A stretch of 64,000 bases of DNA from Rhodospirillales bacterium (GTDB taxonomy: Bacteria; Pseudomonadota; Alphaproteobacteria; Micavibrionales; Micavibrionaceae). The notes beneath the pieces are model-generated. The model was not told the origin of the DNA, did not search any database, and was given only the letters and a program-made list of their open reading frames with translations. Shown here in pieces: positions 8,328 to 16,592 of the stretch. The position numbers and the translations under genes are program-made. The stretch lies in contig JACKIQ010000005.1 of the NCBI GenBank assembly GCA_020638365.1, positions 1 through 64,000 on the forward strand, given 5' to 3'. Each line of letters opens with the position of its first letter. Position 1 is the stretch's first letter.

Positions 8328-10919
8328 ATGGCAGGCTCCAACCACCCCCCCAAAGAAGGCAGTAGCGAACAGCTCGAAAGAGATAATGAGATAAATGTTT
8401 TTGCCGACAAGCCGTTTTCCGAGGAAGGCGGCGCGGTCGGTGAAGCCGATCCTATGATCCCGACCCTTGATGACGCTCTCGAAGAAGCCATGCGTGACGC
8501 AGACCCGGAAGCGCATAAAGCGGGCCTGCGTGAAGACGCGACCATATCAAGCTCCCGTATATTCGCAGCAGGCTCCCTGATCGCCGCGCTCGGCCGTGAC
8601 AACCTGACTCCCGAAACGCATACCGAACCCACAAACCAGGCCGCGGACTATACCCCGTACGGCCACGACGAAGACCTCGTCAACCGGATCGGCAACGAAC
8701 ACATGGCCGGGACAGCAGAAGGCAAAATCGCCGGCACGATCGGCGCCCGCAAGGAAGAAGAGCTATATCTGAAAGAAAAGGAAAAGGAAGAAGAAAGGAT
8801 ATCGGCTTATATTCTGGCCAACACGTACAAAACGCCTGAACTCACCTGGAACGAAGAGTGGGGATATTACGACGACGGGTTCCAGTGTATAATGGCGGAA
8901 AATATCGACTTCAACGCGTCAATAGAATCTTCGCAGATCACGATTGACAATTACCTGAACACCGATCTCCCGCAGCACAGGGCGCGCGTAGACGCTGTAG
9001 ACGCGGCCTTGAACGACGGGACCACGGACGCGCTCCGTGCACAGGCGGAATCTGCGCCCGCAGGATCCCACGAAGCATTGGAGGCCGCTGCTGCTGTTGA
9101 GGTTCGCGAGGACGCGGCGGGCGTAGTCAACGGACAGCCGACCCATGAGGCCAGCCTGGGAACCACTTTGCGCGAGGCCATGAATGCGACGGAGCAGGCA
9201 GCGACATCTAACCGTGAATTGAATACGCAACTCCAGAGTTACGTGAATCACTTGGTCACGGACACACAGTCTTGGCACGATCGGATTCCGGATATGTCCG
9301 GAGCGGAAGCCAAGCAAGCGCTTCTGGATAGTTACAGGCTTCAGGCCCAGGATATCGGCAGGATGTCTGGTGAAGAGGCTAAAGCAGCCCTTGTCGGCAT
9401 GGCGGACGATAACATCAGGAAAGCCGAGTTAGCAGGAAATACCGAATTAGCCCAGCAATGGACAAGCTGGCGGAACGATCTGGCGTCTGTATCCGGTGAC
9501 TCCGCCAAACAGCACCTGCTCAGGGGCGTTAATGAAAGAATCCAGAACGTTTCCGAAATGTCGGACGATCAGGCGAGATCGGAACTTCTTGCTCAAGCCC
9601 AGCTTCAGCTTGACTATTCGAGAAGCGTCCAGAGCCAGGCGGAAACGATAACCCGTCAAATTCAACAGGCGACACAACTGTCCTCGGAACTCGAAGAAAT
9701 GAGGACGCAGTACGCCGAAAAAGCAGAACTTCTGAGCCGCGATGGGCTGACGCAGGACGAAGCCGCAGAGCTTCGCGACTTGGAAATGAAGATATTCGAA
9801 AAGAATAACGACTTGGCGGAATTGAACGGAAAAGTCCGTCACAACGAACAGCTGGTTTACAACAGCCTGAAAGCCCAGACCGCTAACTTCAATCTTGGCG
9901 CTGACCACCACGCGGCGGAACGTGAACGCCTGGAACAGACAATTACCGACGCTAGAACGGCAAGTATCGTAGCTGATATCCAGAACGCGCGGGCCAGCGA
10001 CCGCGTATCGCAGAACGCTGACGTTGCCGGACACGCAACCGGCCTTGAAGGGCCGCAAGCGAATGCGGGACTGGTAACGCCCGAAAGCGTCAGCCTCCTT
10101 GCAGGCTCTCCCCCAAGGCCGGGAACTCTGGACATGGCTGGCCCCCATCCCGGTGACAGAGTCATGTCCGTTGATACCGGAAATTTGACGGAAAAAGTTA
10201 CGGCGTTCCAGACAGATCTGGCCCAGATGCAGTCAGAAGGTACGCAAATCGGTCGGGATCAGATCGTGGATCTCGCAAAAAAACACGGGCTTGATGAAGT
10301 CTGTTTAAGGACACTTTTAAACTCATCCTCTCCCTCAATAGAAGGCGGGGCTCCTGCAGCACCGGAGGTAAGAACACCGGTTGAGGTCGCTCCTCCGCCT
10401 TTAGATGTCGGGCGGACAGAACCGACTAGACCGCTTGTTTCTCCGGTTGTCACACAGCCTGCGGGCATAGGGGTTTTGTCCCTGGAAGAACTCGACAGGC
10501 AGTTCGGCACGACACAATCAACCCCGTTGTTCGGGTATTCGGCATACAGCCTGACCACCGTGCCGGTCACGACGATACCGGAGCTAGGTTATACTGGCAG
10601 CCCCCTTATGTCCGATTGTTACGGCGTGTCCGGAGGACAGTACAGCTCCTTCTGCGAAAGCCCGGAATTTACGGATTACAACCCGACGGCAGAAGAAACG
10701 GGAGGCGTAACGCCAAGTTACGAGCAGCCTTGGTACACTTCCGCTTGGAATGCAACGACCGACTTTATGTCCAGCATCTTCGGCGGAAGCGACAAACAAC
10801 CTTCTCCGACCGATCCGCTGGGCCAACAGCCGGGTGCCATGCTGGCCTCCAACGACCCCAACATAAGCAAGGCCGCGCCCTTGGCGGGTCAGAGCGGCGG
10901 CGGCGGAACTATGGCTTAA
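8328..10919 (+). CDS. Large repeat/coiled-coil protein of unknown function
   Basis: An 863-residue acidic, Ala/Gln/Glu-rich protein with no signal peptide or membrane segment. The N-terminal 170 residues are charged and end in a Lys/Glu helix. Residues 323-433 hold four copies of a motif resembling [MV]S[GD]xxA[KR]xxLL, starting at residues 323, 346, 388 and 411, that is two 23-residue pairs. A long coiled coil follows (about 440-540, including ELEEMRTQYAEKAELLSRDG and EIK/ELN-type heptads). The last 250 residues are Pro/Gly/Ser/Thr-rich and end GQSGGGGTMA. The composition suggests a structural or surface-adhesive scaffold. It heads a plus-strand group with two transglycosylase-domain genes, inserted between sucC and mdh. 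I recognise no family. Confidence 0.85.
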   Translation: MAGSNHPPKEGSSEQLERDNEINVFADKPFSEEGGAVGEADPMIPTLDDALEEAMRDADPEAHKAGLREDATISSSRIFAAGSLIAALGRDNLTPETHTEPTNQAADYTPYGHDEDLVNRIGNEHMAGTAEGKIAGTIGARKEEELYLKEKEKEEERISAYILANTYKTPELTWNEEWGYYDDGFQCIMAENIDFNASIESSQITIDNYLNTDLPQHRARVDAVDAALNDGTTDALRAQAESAPAGSHEALEAAAAVEVREDAAGVVNGQPTHEASLGTTLREAMNATEQAATSNRELNTQLQSYVNHLVTDTQSWHDRIPDMSGAEAKQALLDSYRLQAQDIGRMSGEEAKAALVGMADDNIRKAELAGNTELAQQWTSWRNDLASVSGDSAKQHLLRGVNERIQNVSEMSDDQARSELLAQAQLQLDYSRSVQSQAETITRQIQQATQLSSELEEMRTQYAEKAELLSRDGLTQDEAAELRDLEMKIFEKNNDLAELNGKVRHNEQLVYNSLKAQTANFNLGADHHAAERERLEQTITDARTASIVADIQNARASDRVSQNADVAGHATGLEGPQANAGLVTPESVSLLAGSPPRPGTLDMAGPHPGDRVMSVDTGNLTEKVTAFQTDLAQMQSEGTQIGRDQIVDLAKKHGLDEVCLRTLLNSSSPSIEGGAPAAPEVRTPVEVAPPPLDVGRTEPTRPLVSPVVTQPAGIGVLSLEELDRQFGTTQSTPLFGYSAYSLTTVPVTTIPELGYTGSPLMSDCYGVSGGQYSSFCESPEFTDYNPTAEETGGVTPSYEQPWYTSAWNATTDFMSSIFGGSDKQPSPTDPLGQQPGAMLASNDPNISKAAPLAGQSGGGGTMA

Positions 10920-10950
10920 GTACTGTAAAGGCTTGAATGCTGGTAAAAAA

Positions 10951-10989
10951 TTGACTTACGGCCCGCAAATTGTATAAAATGGGCCGTAA
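10951..10989 (+). promoter_or_regulatory. Promoter overlapped by inverted repeat (operator-like)
   Basis: TTGACT (10951-10956) and TATAAA (10973-10978), with a 16-bp spacer, form a good promoter for the gene at 11049. A perfect 9-bp inverted repeat, TTACGGCCC (10956-10964) and GGGCCGTAA (10981-10989), flanks the -10 box. It begins at the last base of the -35 box and ends near the start of transcription. That geometry is typical of a repressor operator. The 16-bp AT-rich loop and absence of a T-run argue against a terminator for the 863-residue gene. Confidence 0.6.
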
Positions 10990-11001
10990 TAACATAATAA
11001 A

Positions 11002-11020
11002 GCCCGTAAAATAATCGGGC
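11002..11020 (+). repeat. Short inverted repeat in leader
   Basis: GCCCG (11002-11006) and CGGGC (11016-11020) flank an AT-rich 9-nt spacer, 12 bp downstream of the larger inverted repeat and 28 bp before the transglycosylase start codon. It could form a weak leader hairpin upstream of the ribosome-binding site GGGTG. The significance is uncertain because the arms are only 5 bp. Confidence 0.35.
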
Positions 11021-11048
11021 GACACGGGTTTAATAGGGTGAACAAAAA

Positions 11049-12356
11049 ATGTCTGACGACCAGAGCAATATCATTACAGAACCGGACCCGGACGCCGTGG
11101 CCGCAGAAAAAGCGGCTGATGACGCGCGCATTCAGGCTGAAATCGCCTCCGGAAGCGCGGACGGCGAAACTCTGGAAAAAGGCGAACAATCGGCTTTGGC
11201 TGCGGTCGGAACAAGTGTCGAAACGGGTACGGGCCGGGTCCTGACGCCCGAAGAGCAGGTAACTATAGAGCGCCAGCGCGAAGAAGAACGCCGCCGGACC
11301 CGCCTCATGCTGCAAACGAATCAGCAGCAGGATATGGGCGGCCTCCTGATGCTTTTGGCCTTCGCCTTTTCCGCTCTCGAAAACGGGAATGAATCCCTTT
11401 CGGACGAAAACATTTCCGAAGGCTTCGCCAAAATGCTTGGCCTTGATGTCGGCACGTTCAGACAGACGGTTACGGATGTTCGGTCAGGAACCCTTTCAGG
11501 AAGGGACGCAGCCGATAGGACTTTCTCGTCTGTTGATCCGTCCCGAGTGGACCTTTCGCGCGCCCCAAGCGTGCCAATGGCGGATCTGATCAGGACAAAT
11601 AGCGGCCCCACCATGCTTAACCCGGATCTGGTTAGCAGGATGGAAAGAGATCCCACGGTCCGCCGCTACGTACAGATGACATTTGAAGCCGCGGAACGCC
11701 ACGGGTTGGACGGCAAGCTTCTTGCAAACCAGTTCTGGCAGGAATCTCATTTCAATCCCAACGCAGGTTCAGAAAGAGGTGCGAAAGGAATAGCGCAATT
11801 CATGCCCTTTCATGTCGGCCGTTGGGGAATCCGGTCCGCTGCCGATCTGAAAAATCCGGAAATATCAATCGAGGCCGGCGCTCGTTTCATGAGGCATCTC
11901 ACGGATCGTTTCGGTTCGCAGCAACTCGCCCTTGTCGCCTACAACGGCGGCGAAAAGGCCGTCGAATGGGTCGACAAACGCACCCCCGGTCAGGGAATCA
12001 CTATAGCCGACTGGATGAGTTACGCCGCGCAACAGCGTGCGGAGTTAGGTGTCGGATCCCGTAATCTCTGGCGGAACCAGACTTATGAATACGTCGCAAA
12101 AATCGACTCCTCTTTCTGGGATCGGAATATGATAGCCAGAGCGGAAAGGCAGCAAGGCACCGCGCTGGCAGCCGCCGGCTTTGGAACCGGCGTCGATGGG
12201 ACAAACAGACCCGTCAGACCCGGCGTAGACGGCGCGACGGTCGCCTTCACTCATGATGTGGTGACCGCAGGCGGAACCGATCAGACGGCACTTGCCAGTG
12301 CTGACGACCCGAACGCCCGCCCCGGCCTTACGCCCGGCGGCGCAAAACCGGCATAA
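11049..12356 (+). CDS. Lytic transglycosylase (SLT) domain protein without signal peptide
   Basis: A 435-residue protein with a central SLT-type goose-lysozyme-like domain at about 220-330: the catalytic glutamate in NQFWQESHFNPNAGS, then GAKGIAQFMP, EAGARFMRHL and the VAYNGGEKAV motif. Such domains cleave peptidoglycan glycan strands to 1,6-anhydro products. The N-terminus is acidic (MSDDQSNIITEPDPDA) and lacks a Sec signal. A single hydrophobic stretch (MGGLLMLLAFAFSAL) lies near residues 97-111. The C-terminus is Gly/Ala/Pro-rich and disordered. Export, if any, must use the internal hydrophobic segment or a dedicated secretion route; a virion- or machine-associated enzyme is an alternative. 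It follows the 863-residue gene under its own operator-like promoter. Confidence 0.88.
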   Translation: MSDDQSNIITEPDPDAVAAEKAADDARIQAEIASGSADGETLEKGEQSALAAVGTSVETGTGRVLTPEEQVTIERQREEERRRTRLMLQTNQQQDMGGLLMLLAFAFSALENGNESLSDENISEGFAKMLGLDVGTFRQTVTDVRSGTLSGRDAADRTFSSVDPSRVDLSRAPSVPMADLIRTNSGPTMLNPDLVSRMERDPTVRRYVQMTFEAAERHGLDGKLLANQFWQESHFNPNAGSERGAKGIAQFMPFHVGRWGIRSAADLKNPEISIEAGARFMRHLTDRFGSQQLALVAYNGGEKAVEWVDKRTPGQGITIADWMSYAAQQRAELGVGSRNLWRNQTYEYVAKIDSSFWDRNMIARAERQQGTALAAAGFGTGVDGTNRPVRPGVDGATVAFTHDVVTAGGTDQTALASADDPNARPGLTPGGAKPA

Positions 12357-12557
12357 GTGGCTTTTTTTGCTTCTTGAAATCGGCCAAAATAAGCCAAAAA
12401 ATCGGAAAAACCTTCTTAAAACGATTTTCACCATTCCTCTTTACAATAAAAGGCTCTGCTCGCCATAGGCGGACAAAATGCGGTTGCGCGTAAAAATAGC
12501 CGTGTAATAATCGGAAGATATCAAATCGCACACAAACGAGGGGCCCGGTAAAAAACC

Positions 12558-13871
12558 ATGAAACCGGCAGATAAGCACATCGTTCTGTTAATCGTAACCG
12601 CCATGCTCCTTATTGTGGCGGACATGGTCCTGCATACGAATCGTGCCGCCGCCGTAGAGAAAAAGCCTCCGCTGCATATCAGGGTCGGTCAGAAGCCGGA
12701 AAAAAAGGATGCCGGTGTGCCTGAAGCCTCCACCAAGCCCGAACCGCAGAATCCGGAATCGATTGTGTCTCTTAAAGGAATAAAAAACACATGTCCCCTG
12801 ATTATCACGGCGCGCCCCTCAAGCCATTTCGGCCTGCGAATCAATTTCATCAAGCAGGACCGCAGGGCGTTGCGGCTGGCCACCGCCATGCGCGAAGATT
12901 TTTTCCGCAAAGGCCGCGACACGCAGTTCATATCCGCCCTCTATGACGCCAGCGTCCAGACCGGAACGAGTTTTGAACTGCTTGTGATCAAGGCCATGAT
13001 GGAAAGCAACCTCGGCACGCTCAACTTCAACGAATCCAGCAGTGCGCGTGGAACGTTTCAGTATGTCGAATCAACGTGGCTGAACCTGATGCAACGCTAC
13101 GGGGCAAAGACAGGCTACCCCGAATACGCGAAGATGATAACGATTGACCCGGCAACCATGATCCCTTCGATAAAACCCGGCCATGAAAGCAAGCGGCAAG
13201 CCATCCTCAACTTACGCCACGATCCTTACGTCTCAGCCGTGATGAAGGGCCTCCAGATCGAAGAGGAAACGGAGCAGATCCGGACATTCAAGAAAGACGG
13301 AAAGGTCAGCATCACCGACCACTATGTCACCCACATGCTCGGACTGCCGCTCGCCCGCCGGTTTTATGAGATGAAAAATACGAGTTCCCTTGAACCTCTG
13401 GCCACCCCGAAAAACCCGGCCATGAAAACCGCCGCCGATCTCAACCGCCCGTTCTTTTATGATTCCGACGGAACCCCCCTCAACGCCGTCCAGTCCTATC
13501 ACCAGTTTGAAAAACGCGTCCTGAAGGCACGAAAACGCCTGCACGCGATGCTGCGCTCTTATTCAAAAGGCAAGAGCCGCTGCGGACGCTTCGAACCCGT
13601 CCCGCCTTACGAACCGGAAAAACCCAGCCCAATAGCAAAAGAAGCCGAAGCCAGAAACGGAACTCTGAGCTTTGCCTTCTTCGACACGCCGCAAACGGAA
13701 TCGGGAGCAGTGGAAAAAACGGAAACCAAAGCGACGGAAACCGAACCCTCTACAGGCGAAGAAAGAGCGCCCCGACCGGAAACAAAGCCCCACGAAATTT
13801 CACCGGAAAAAGAAAGTGCGGAAACTGCTTTGATAGAAAAGCCGCCTACTCTGCCGCCATCCTCCCCTTGA
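12558..13871 (+). CDS. Membrane-anchored transglycosylase-like protein
   Basis: A 437-residue protein with an N-terminal signal anchor (residues 8-30, IVLLIVTAMLLIVADMVL), a Lys/Pro-rich linker, and a lysozyme-like domain at about 130-220. Its putative catalytic glutamate sits in IKAMMESNLGTLNF, followed by SSARGTFQYVESTWL. The middle has a helical region, and the C-terminal 90 residues are rich in Glu/Pro/Thr/Lys and probably disordered. The expected location is the periplasmic face of the inner membrane. It is 201 bp downstream of the cytoplasm-type SLT gene. The gap holds a possible weak promoter (TTGCGC near 12484, AATAAT near 12506). Its last 26 nt overlap the mdh 3' end tail-to-tail. 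Confidence 0.82.
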   Translation: MKPADKHIVLLIVTAMLLIVADMVLHTNRAAAVEKKPPLHIRVGQKPEKKDAGVPEASTKPEPQNPESIVSLKGIKNTCPLIITARPSSHFGLRINFIKQDRRALRLATAMREDFFRKGRDTQFISALYDASVQTGTSFELLVIKAMMESNLGTLNFNESSSARGTFQYVESTWLNLMQRYGAKTGYPEYAKMITIDPATMIPSIKPGHESKRQAILNLRHDPYVSAVMKGLQIEEETEQIRTFKKDGKVSITDHYVTHMLGLPLARRFYEMKNTSSLEPLATPKNPAMKTAADLNRPFFYDSDGTPLNAVQSYHQFEKRVLKARKRLHAMLRSYSKGKSRCGRFEPVPPYEPEKPSPIAKEAEARNGTLSFAFFDTPQTESGAVEKTETKATETEPSTGEERAPRPETKPHEISPEKESAETALIEKPPTLPPSSP

Positions 13872-14844
13872 ACAGGTGCTCGACCCCAGCTCGTTCCTCG
13901 CGCAGCTCCTTTTCGGTGGCGTCGATCCGCCCCTGCGAGAATTTCTTGATCGAAAGCCCCTGCACGATTTCATACTGCCCGTCCTTGCAGGTCACAGGAT
14001 AACCGAAAATCACGCCCGGCTTGATGCCGTATGAACCATCAGACGGAACCGCCATCGAAACCCAGTCCCCGCGCGGCGTGCCCAGCGCCCAGCTCTTCAT
14101 ATGGTCGATCGCCGCCGCCGCCGCAGACGCCGCAGACGATGCGCCGCGGGCTTTGATGATCGCCGCGCCGCGCTGCTGCACTTCGGGAATGAACGTATCC
14201 GCATACCAGTCCTTATCAACCAGCTTGAGCGCACTCTTGCCATCCACCTTCGCATGATGCAGGTCGGGATATTGCGTGGAGCTGTGATTGCCCCAGATAA
14301 TCACCTTCTTGATCGCGGTCGTATCCGCGCCCGTTTTTTCTGCCAGCTTGCTGATCGCCCGGTTATGATCGAGCCGCACCATCGCCGTAAAGCAAGAGGG
14401 TTTGAGGTCCGGCGCGTTCTGCTGTGCGATCAGGGCGTTGGTGTTGGCCGGATTCCCGACGACCAGAACCTTGACGTTCCGCTTGGCGTGATCGTTCAGC
14501 GCCTTGCCCTGCGGCGCGAAGATCGCCCCGTTGGCCTCCAGCAGATCCTTGCGCTCCATCCCCGGTCCGCGCGGCCGCGCCCCGACCAGCAACGCGTATT
14601 CGACATCCTTGAACGCGACATTGGCGTTATCGGTTGCCACGACGCCCTTGAGCAGCGGAAACGCGCAATCCTTCAACTCCATGACGACGCCCTCCAGCGC
14701 AGGCAGCGCAGGCGTGATCTCCAGCAGGTGCAGGATGACCGGCTGATCCTTGCCCAGCATATCCCCCGACGCGATACGGAACAAAAGAGCGTAGCCGATC
14801 TGACCGGCTGCGCCTGTAACGGCAACTCTGACGGGAGCTTTCAT
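13846..14844 (-). CDS. mdh: Malate dehydrogenase, type 2 (dimeric)
   Basis: NAD-dependent malate dehydrogenase of the TCA cycle. At 332 residues, it starts with the dinucleotide loop RVAVTGAAGQIGYALLFRIA, has the substrate arginines in GARPRGPGMERKDLLE, VVGNPANTNALI, TAMVRLDHNRA and the catalytic histidine in WGNHSSTQYPD. This is the dimeric mitochondrial/cytosolic-like bacterial subfamily, not the LDH-like form (GAGNIGGT loop) usual beside sucC in Alphaproteobacteria, so replacement by transfer is likely. It keeps the ancestral place between zapE and sucC, although unrelated genes now lie on both sides. Confidence 0.96.
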   Translation of the reverse strand: MKAPVRVAVTGAAGQIGYALLFRIASGDMLGKDQPVILHLLEITPALPALEGVVMELKDCAFPLLKGVVATDNANVAFKDVEYALLVGARPRGPGMERKDLLEANGAIFAPQGKALNDHAKRNVKVLVVGNPANTNALIAQQNAPDLKPSCFTAMVRLDHNRAISKLAEKTGADTTAIKKVIIWGNHSSTQYPDLHHAKVDGKSALKLVDKDWYADTFIPEVQQRGAAIIKARGASSAASAAAAAIDHMKSWALGTPRGDWVSMAVPSDGSYGIKPGVIFGYPVTCKDGQYEIVQGLSIKKFSQGRIDATEKELREERAGVEHLFKGRMAAE

Positions 14845-14968
14845 GGGAAAAACCTTTCTATAACGAAGAAGAATACGAAACTTTTACGGGAAAAATCCTA
14901 GACCTTTCCCGCGATTCGGGCAAGTGGGCATACGACTCAACAAAGGTCTGAACGCAAAAGAACATCTG

Positions 14969-15385
14969 TTAAGAGGACTGGCGTTTTTCTCTAAATTCAA
15001 TAACTGCAAACAAGTCCTGCTCTTTCGGGATAAGAGAATCTTTCCTTTCTCGTGGAGTCAGGTATTTTTTTACATCGTACCAGACTTCATCTTCATCCAT
15101 GTAATTATCCAAAAACAATAACTCTTGAATACCAACAAACTCATAAAACACAATGCAAATGCAGTTATGCTTCTTGGAGTATTTACTATTCTTTTTTCTA
15201 AATTCCTGACCTTTAGCCCTTTTTTTTACTTTCTTTATTGCTTCAAACGGAGTTTCTGCTTCAATGATAATTATTTGCTCTTCACAAGTTCTCATTTTAT
15301 CAGAAACACCATCCGTTTCTATTCGCCACTGAAACAGAAGCTTGGCTGCATACCTTTTGATCTCTGTGGTGTTACTGGAGCTCAT
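14969..15385 (-). CDS. DUF4288-like protein
   Basis: A 138-residue AT-rich gene with an ATG start at 15385; an in-frame TTG 24 nt further upstream is less likely. It begins RYAAKLLFQWRIE and continues with EEQIIIIEAETPFEAIKKVKKRAKGQE, the pattern of DUF4288, a small domain of unknown biochemical role often found as a single gene in accessory regions. A Lys-rich loop and an acidic segment (NYMDEDEVWYDVKKYLTPRERK) follow. Base composition is far from that of the flanking mdh and DUF1579 genes, indicating acquisition. Confidence 0.7.
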   Translation of the reverse strand: MSSSNTTEIKRYAAKLLFQWRIETDGVSDKMRTCEEQIIIIEAETPFEAIKKVKKRAKGQEFRKKNSKYSKKHNCICIVFYEFVGIQELLFLDNYMDEDEVWYDVKKYLTPRERKDSLIPKEQDLFAVIEFREKRQSS

Positions 15386-15525
15386 CTTATTAGTATCTCT
15401 TAAAAACAAGACTGATAATAATTGAGGCCGCCCTAGATAACAAATATATCCAAGGCAGCCCCAATTTTTTTTAATAGTACTATTGGATAGAGTCGCCGCT
15501 CTCCTTAAATTAAAGCACAGCAGCC

Positions 15526-16170
15526 TTACTTCACCCGCGTGTACTGGATTTCCATCATTTTGTATTCCACGCCGGATTTCGGGTCGGCGGAATGCATTGT
15601 GTAGCTGAAATGATCGGCGTCGATGAACTTCGTCTCGTTACGGAAGCTTCGCTTTCCGCCGGTCATGGGGCAGCTCGCCTCCGCAACCTCCTTGATCGTC
15701 TGGGTTGCCTCGTCAAAGGTTCCCGTACCGGTCATCATGCTGGTCGCAAAACTGTCGTACCAGACATTCTGGAACTGCTGCGCGACATTATCGTACCCGG
15801 TCAGCGCCTCGCCTTCGAACGGTACGTCCTGCCCGTTCATCTTCATCGTGCCCTTGACCGCCATCTTCAGGAAGCGCCCGCCAAATACCATCGTATTCTC
15901 CGACGTGCCGGAAGATTCCTCGACCGGCGCATCCGCCGTCATCTGCATGGAGGACGTATAGCTCCACGAACCGGCAAGCGTTTCCAGCTTCTTGTGCATC
16001 TCGCCGGGCTGCATCAGCTCCATCATCTTGGCCATCGCCTCGGCATCCGGCCCGGCCGGTGCGGTTTCAGCGGCGGAAGGAACCGCCTCGGCAGCAGCAT
16101 CCTCGGCCAGCGCAGGCATGGAAAAGGCAAGACACCCGGCCATTAACGCAGTCGCAAAAAACTTGTTCAT
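15526..16170 (-). CDS. Exported DUF1579 protein
   Basis: A 214-residue protein with a signal peptide (MNKFFATALMAGCLAFSMPALA), an Ala/Glu-rich linker and then a DUF1579 lipocalin-like beta domain: LETLAGSWSYTSSMQM, FGGRFLKMAVKGTM, FEGEALTGYDNVAQQFQNVWYDSF, and a final strand EYKMMEIQYTRVK. Members of this family often occur as periplasmic proteins of unknown ligand. It runs in the same direction as the two downstream minus-strand genes but with an 85-nt gap. Confidence 0.85.
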   Translation of the reverse strand: MNKFFATALMAGCLAFSMPALAEDAAAEAVPSAAETAPAGPDAEAMAKMMELMQPGEMHKKLETLAGSWSYTSSMQMTADAPVEESSGTSENTMVFGGRFLKMAVKGTMKMNGQDVPFEGEALTGYDNVAQQFQNVWYDSFATSMMTGTGTFDEATQTIKEVAEASCPMTGGKRSFRNETKFIDADHFSYTMHSADPKSGVEYKMMEIQYTRVK

Positions 16171-16255
16171 CTCTCAGTCTCCTCGGGCTGTATAAAGAAA
16201 AAATGTGAATTTCAAATCGAAAGAGACGCTACCACGCCCCATAAATCAATTCAAG

Positions 16256-16588
16256 TCAGTGGAAGTCTTCAACCGCCGCGCACTGCCCGGGCGGATCGGC
16301 CATCGGGCATCGGTCCCCGTCGGGACAGGGAATCTCCATCTTCTGGCATACGGCGCGATGCCGCAGCGGGTCCATATACCGGATACACTCGATCCGCGCG
16401 TTCATATCGTTGGCGTATTGCGTGCCCTGCGTCACGAATGCCGCGTTCACCGCGTCGATAAAACACCCCCCGCCCACGACCCGGCAATCCGAATCCTGCC
16501 CGCACACGCGCCACTCCCGGGGAATCCCCTCCGCGAAGACAGGCCCGGCCAGAAACACAGACATCAGAAAAACCGAAAGAAATCTCAT
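16256..16588 (-). CDS. Small Cys-rich exported protein
   Basis: A 110-residue protein with a clear signal peptide (MRFLSVFLMSVFLAGPVFA). The mature part has seven cysteines (VCGQDSDCRVVGGGCFIDA, IECI, AVCQKMEIPCPDG, RCPMAD, GQCAA) and no other recognisable motif, and probably forms disulfides in the periplasm. It starts 4 nt after the DUF2336 gene stops, so the two are almost certainly co-transcribed. Function unknown. Confidence 0.8.
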   Translation of the reverse strand: MRFLSVFLMSVFLAGPVFAEGIPREWRVCGQDSDCRVVGGGCFIDAVNAAFVTQGTQYANDMNARIECIRYMDPLRHRAVCQKMEIPCPDGDRCPMADPPGQCAAVEDFH

Positions 16589-16592
16589 CGCC

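Noticed and set aside
8328..13871. Prophage or conjugative element
   Set aside because: No integrase, terminase, capsid, relaxase or att repeat is visible; only the transglycosylase domains are compatible with a phage origin.
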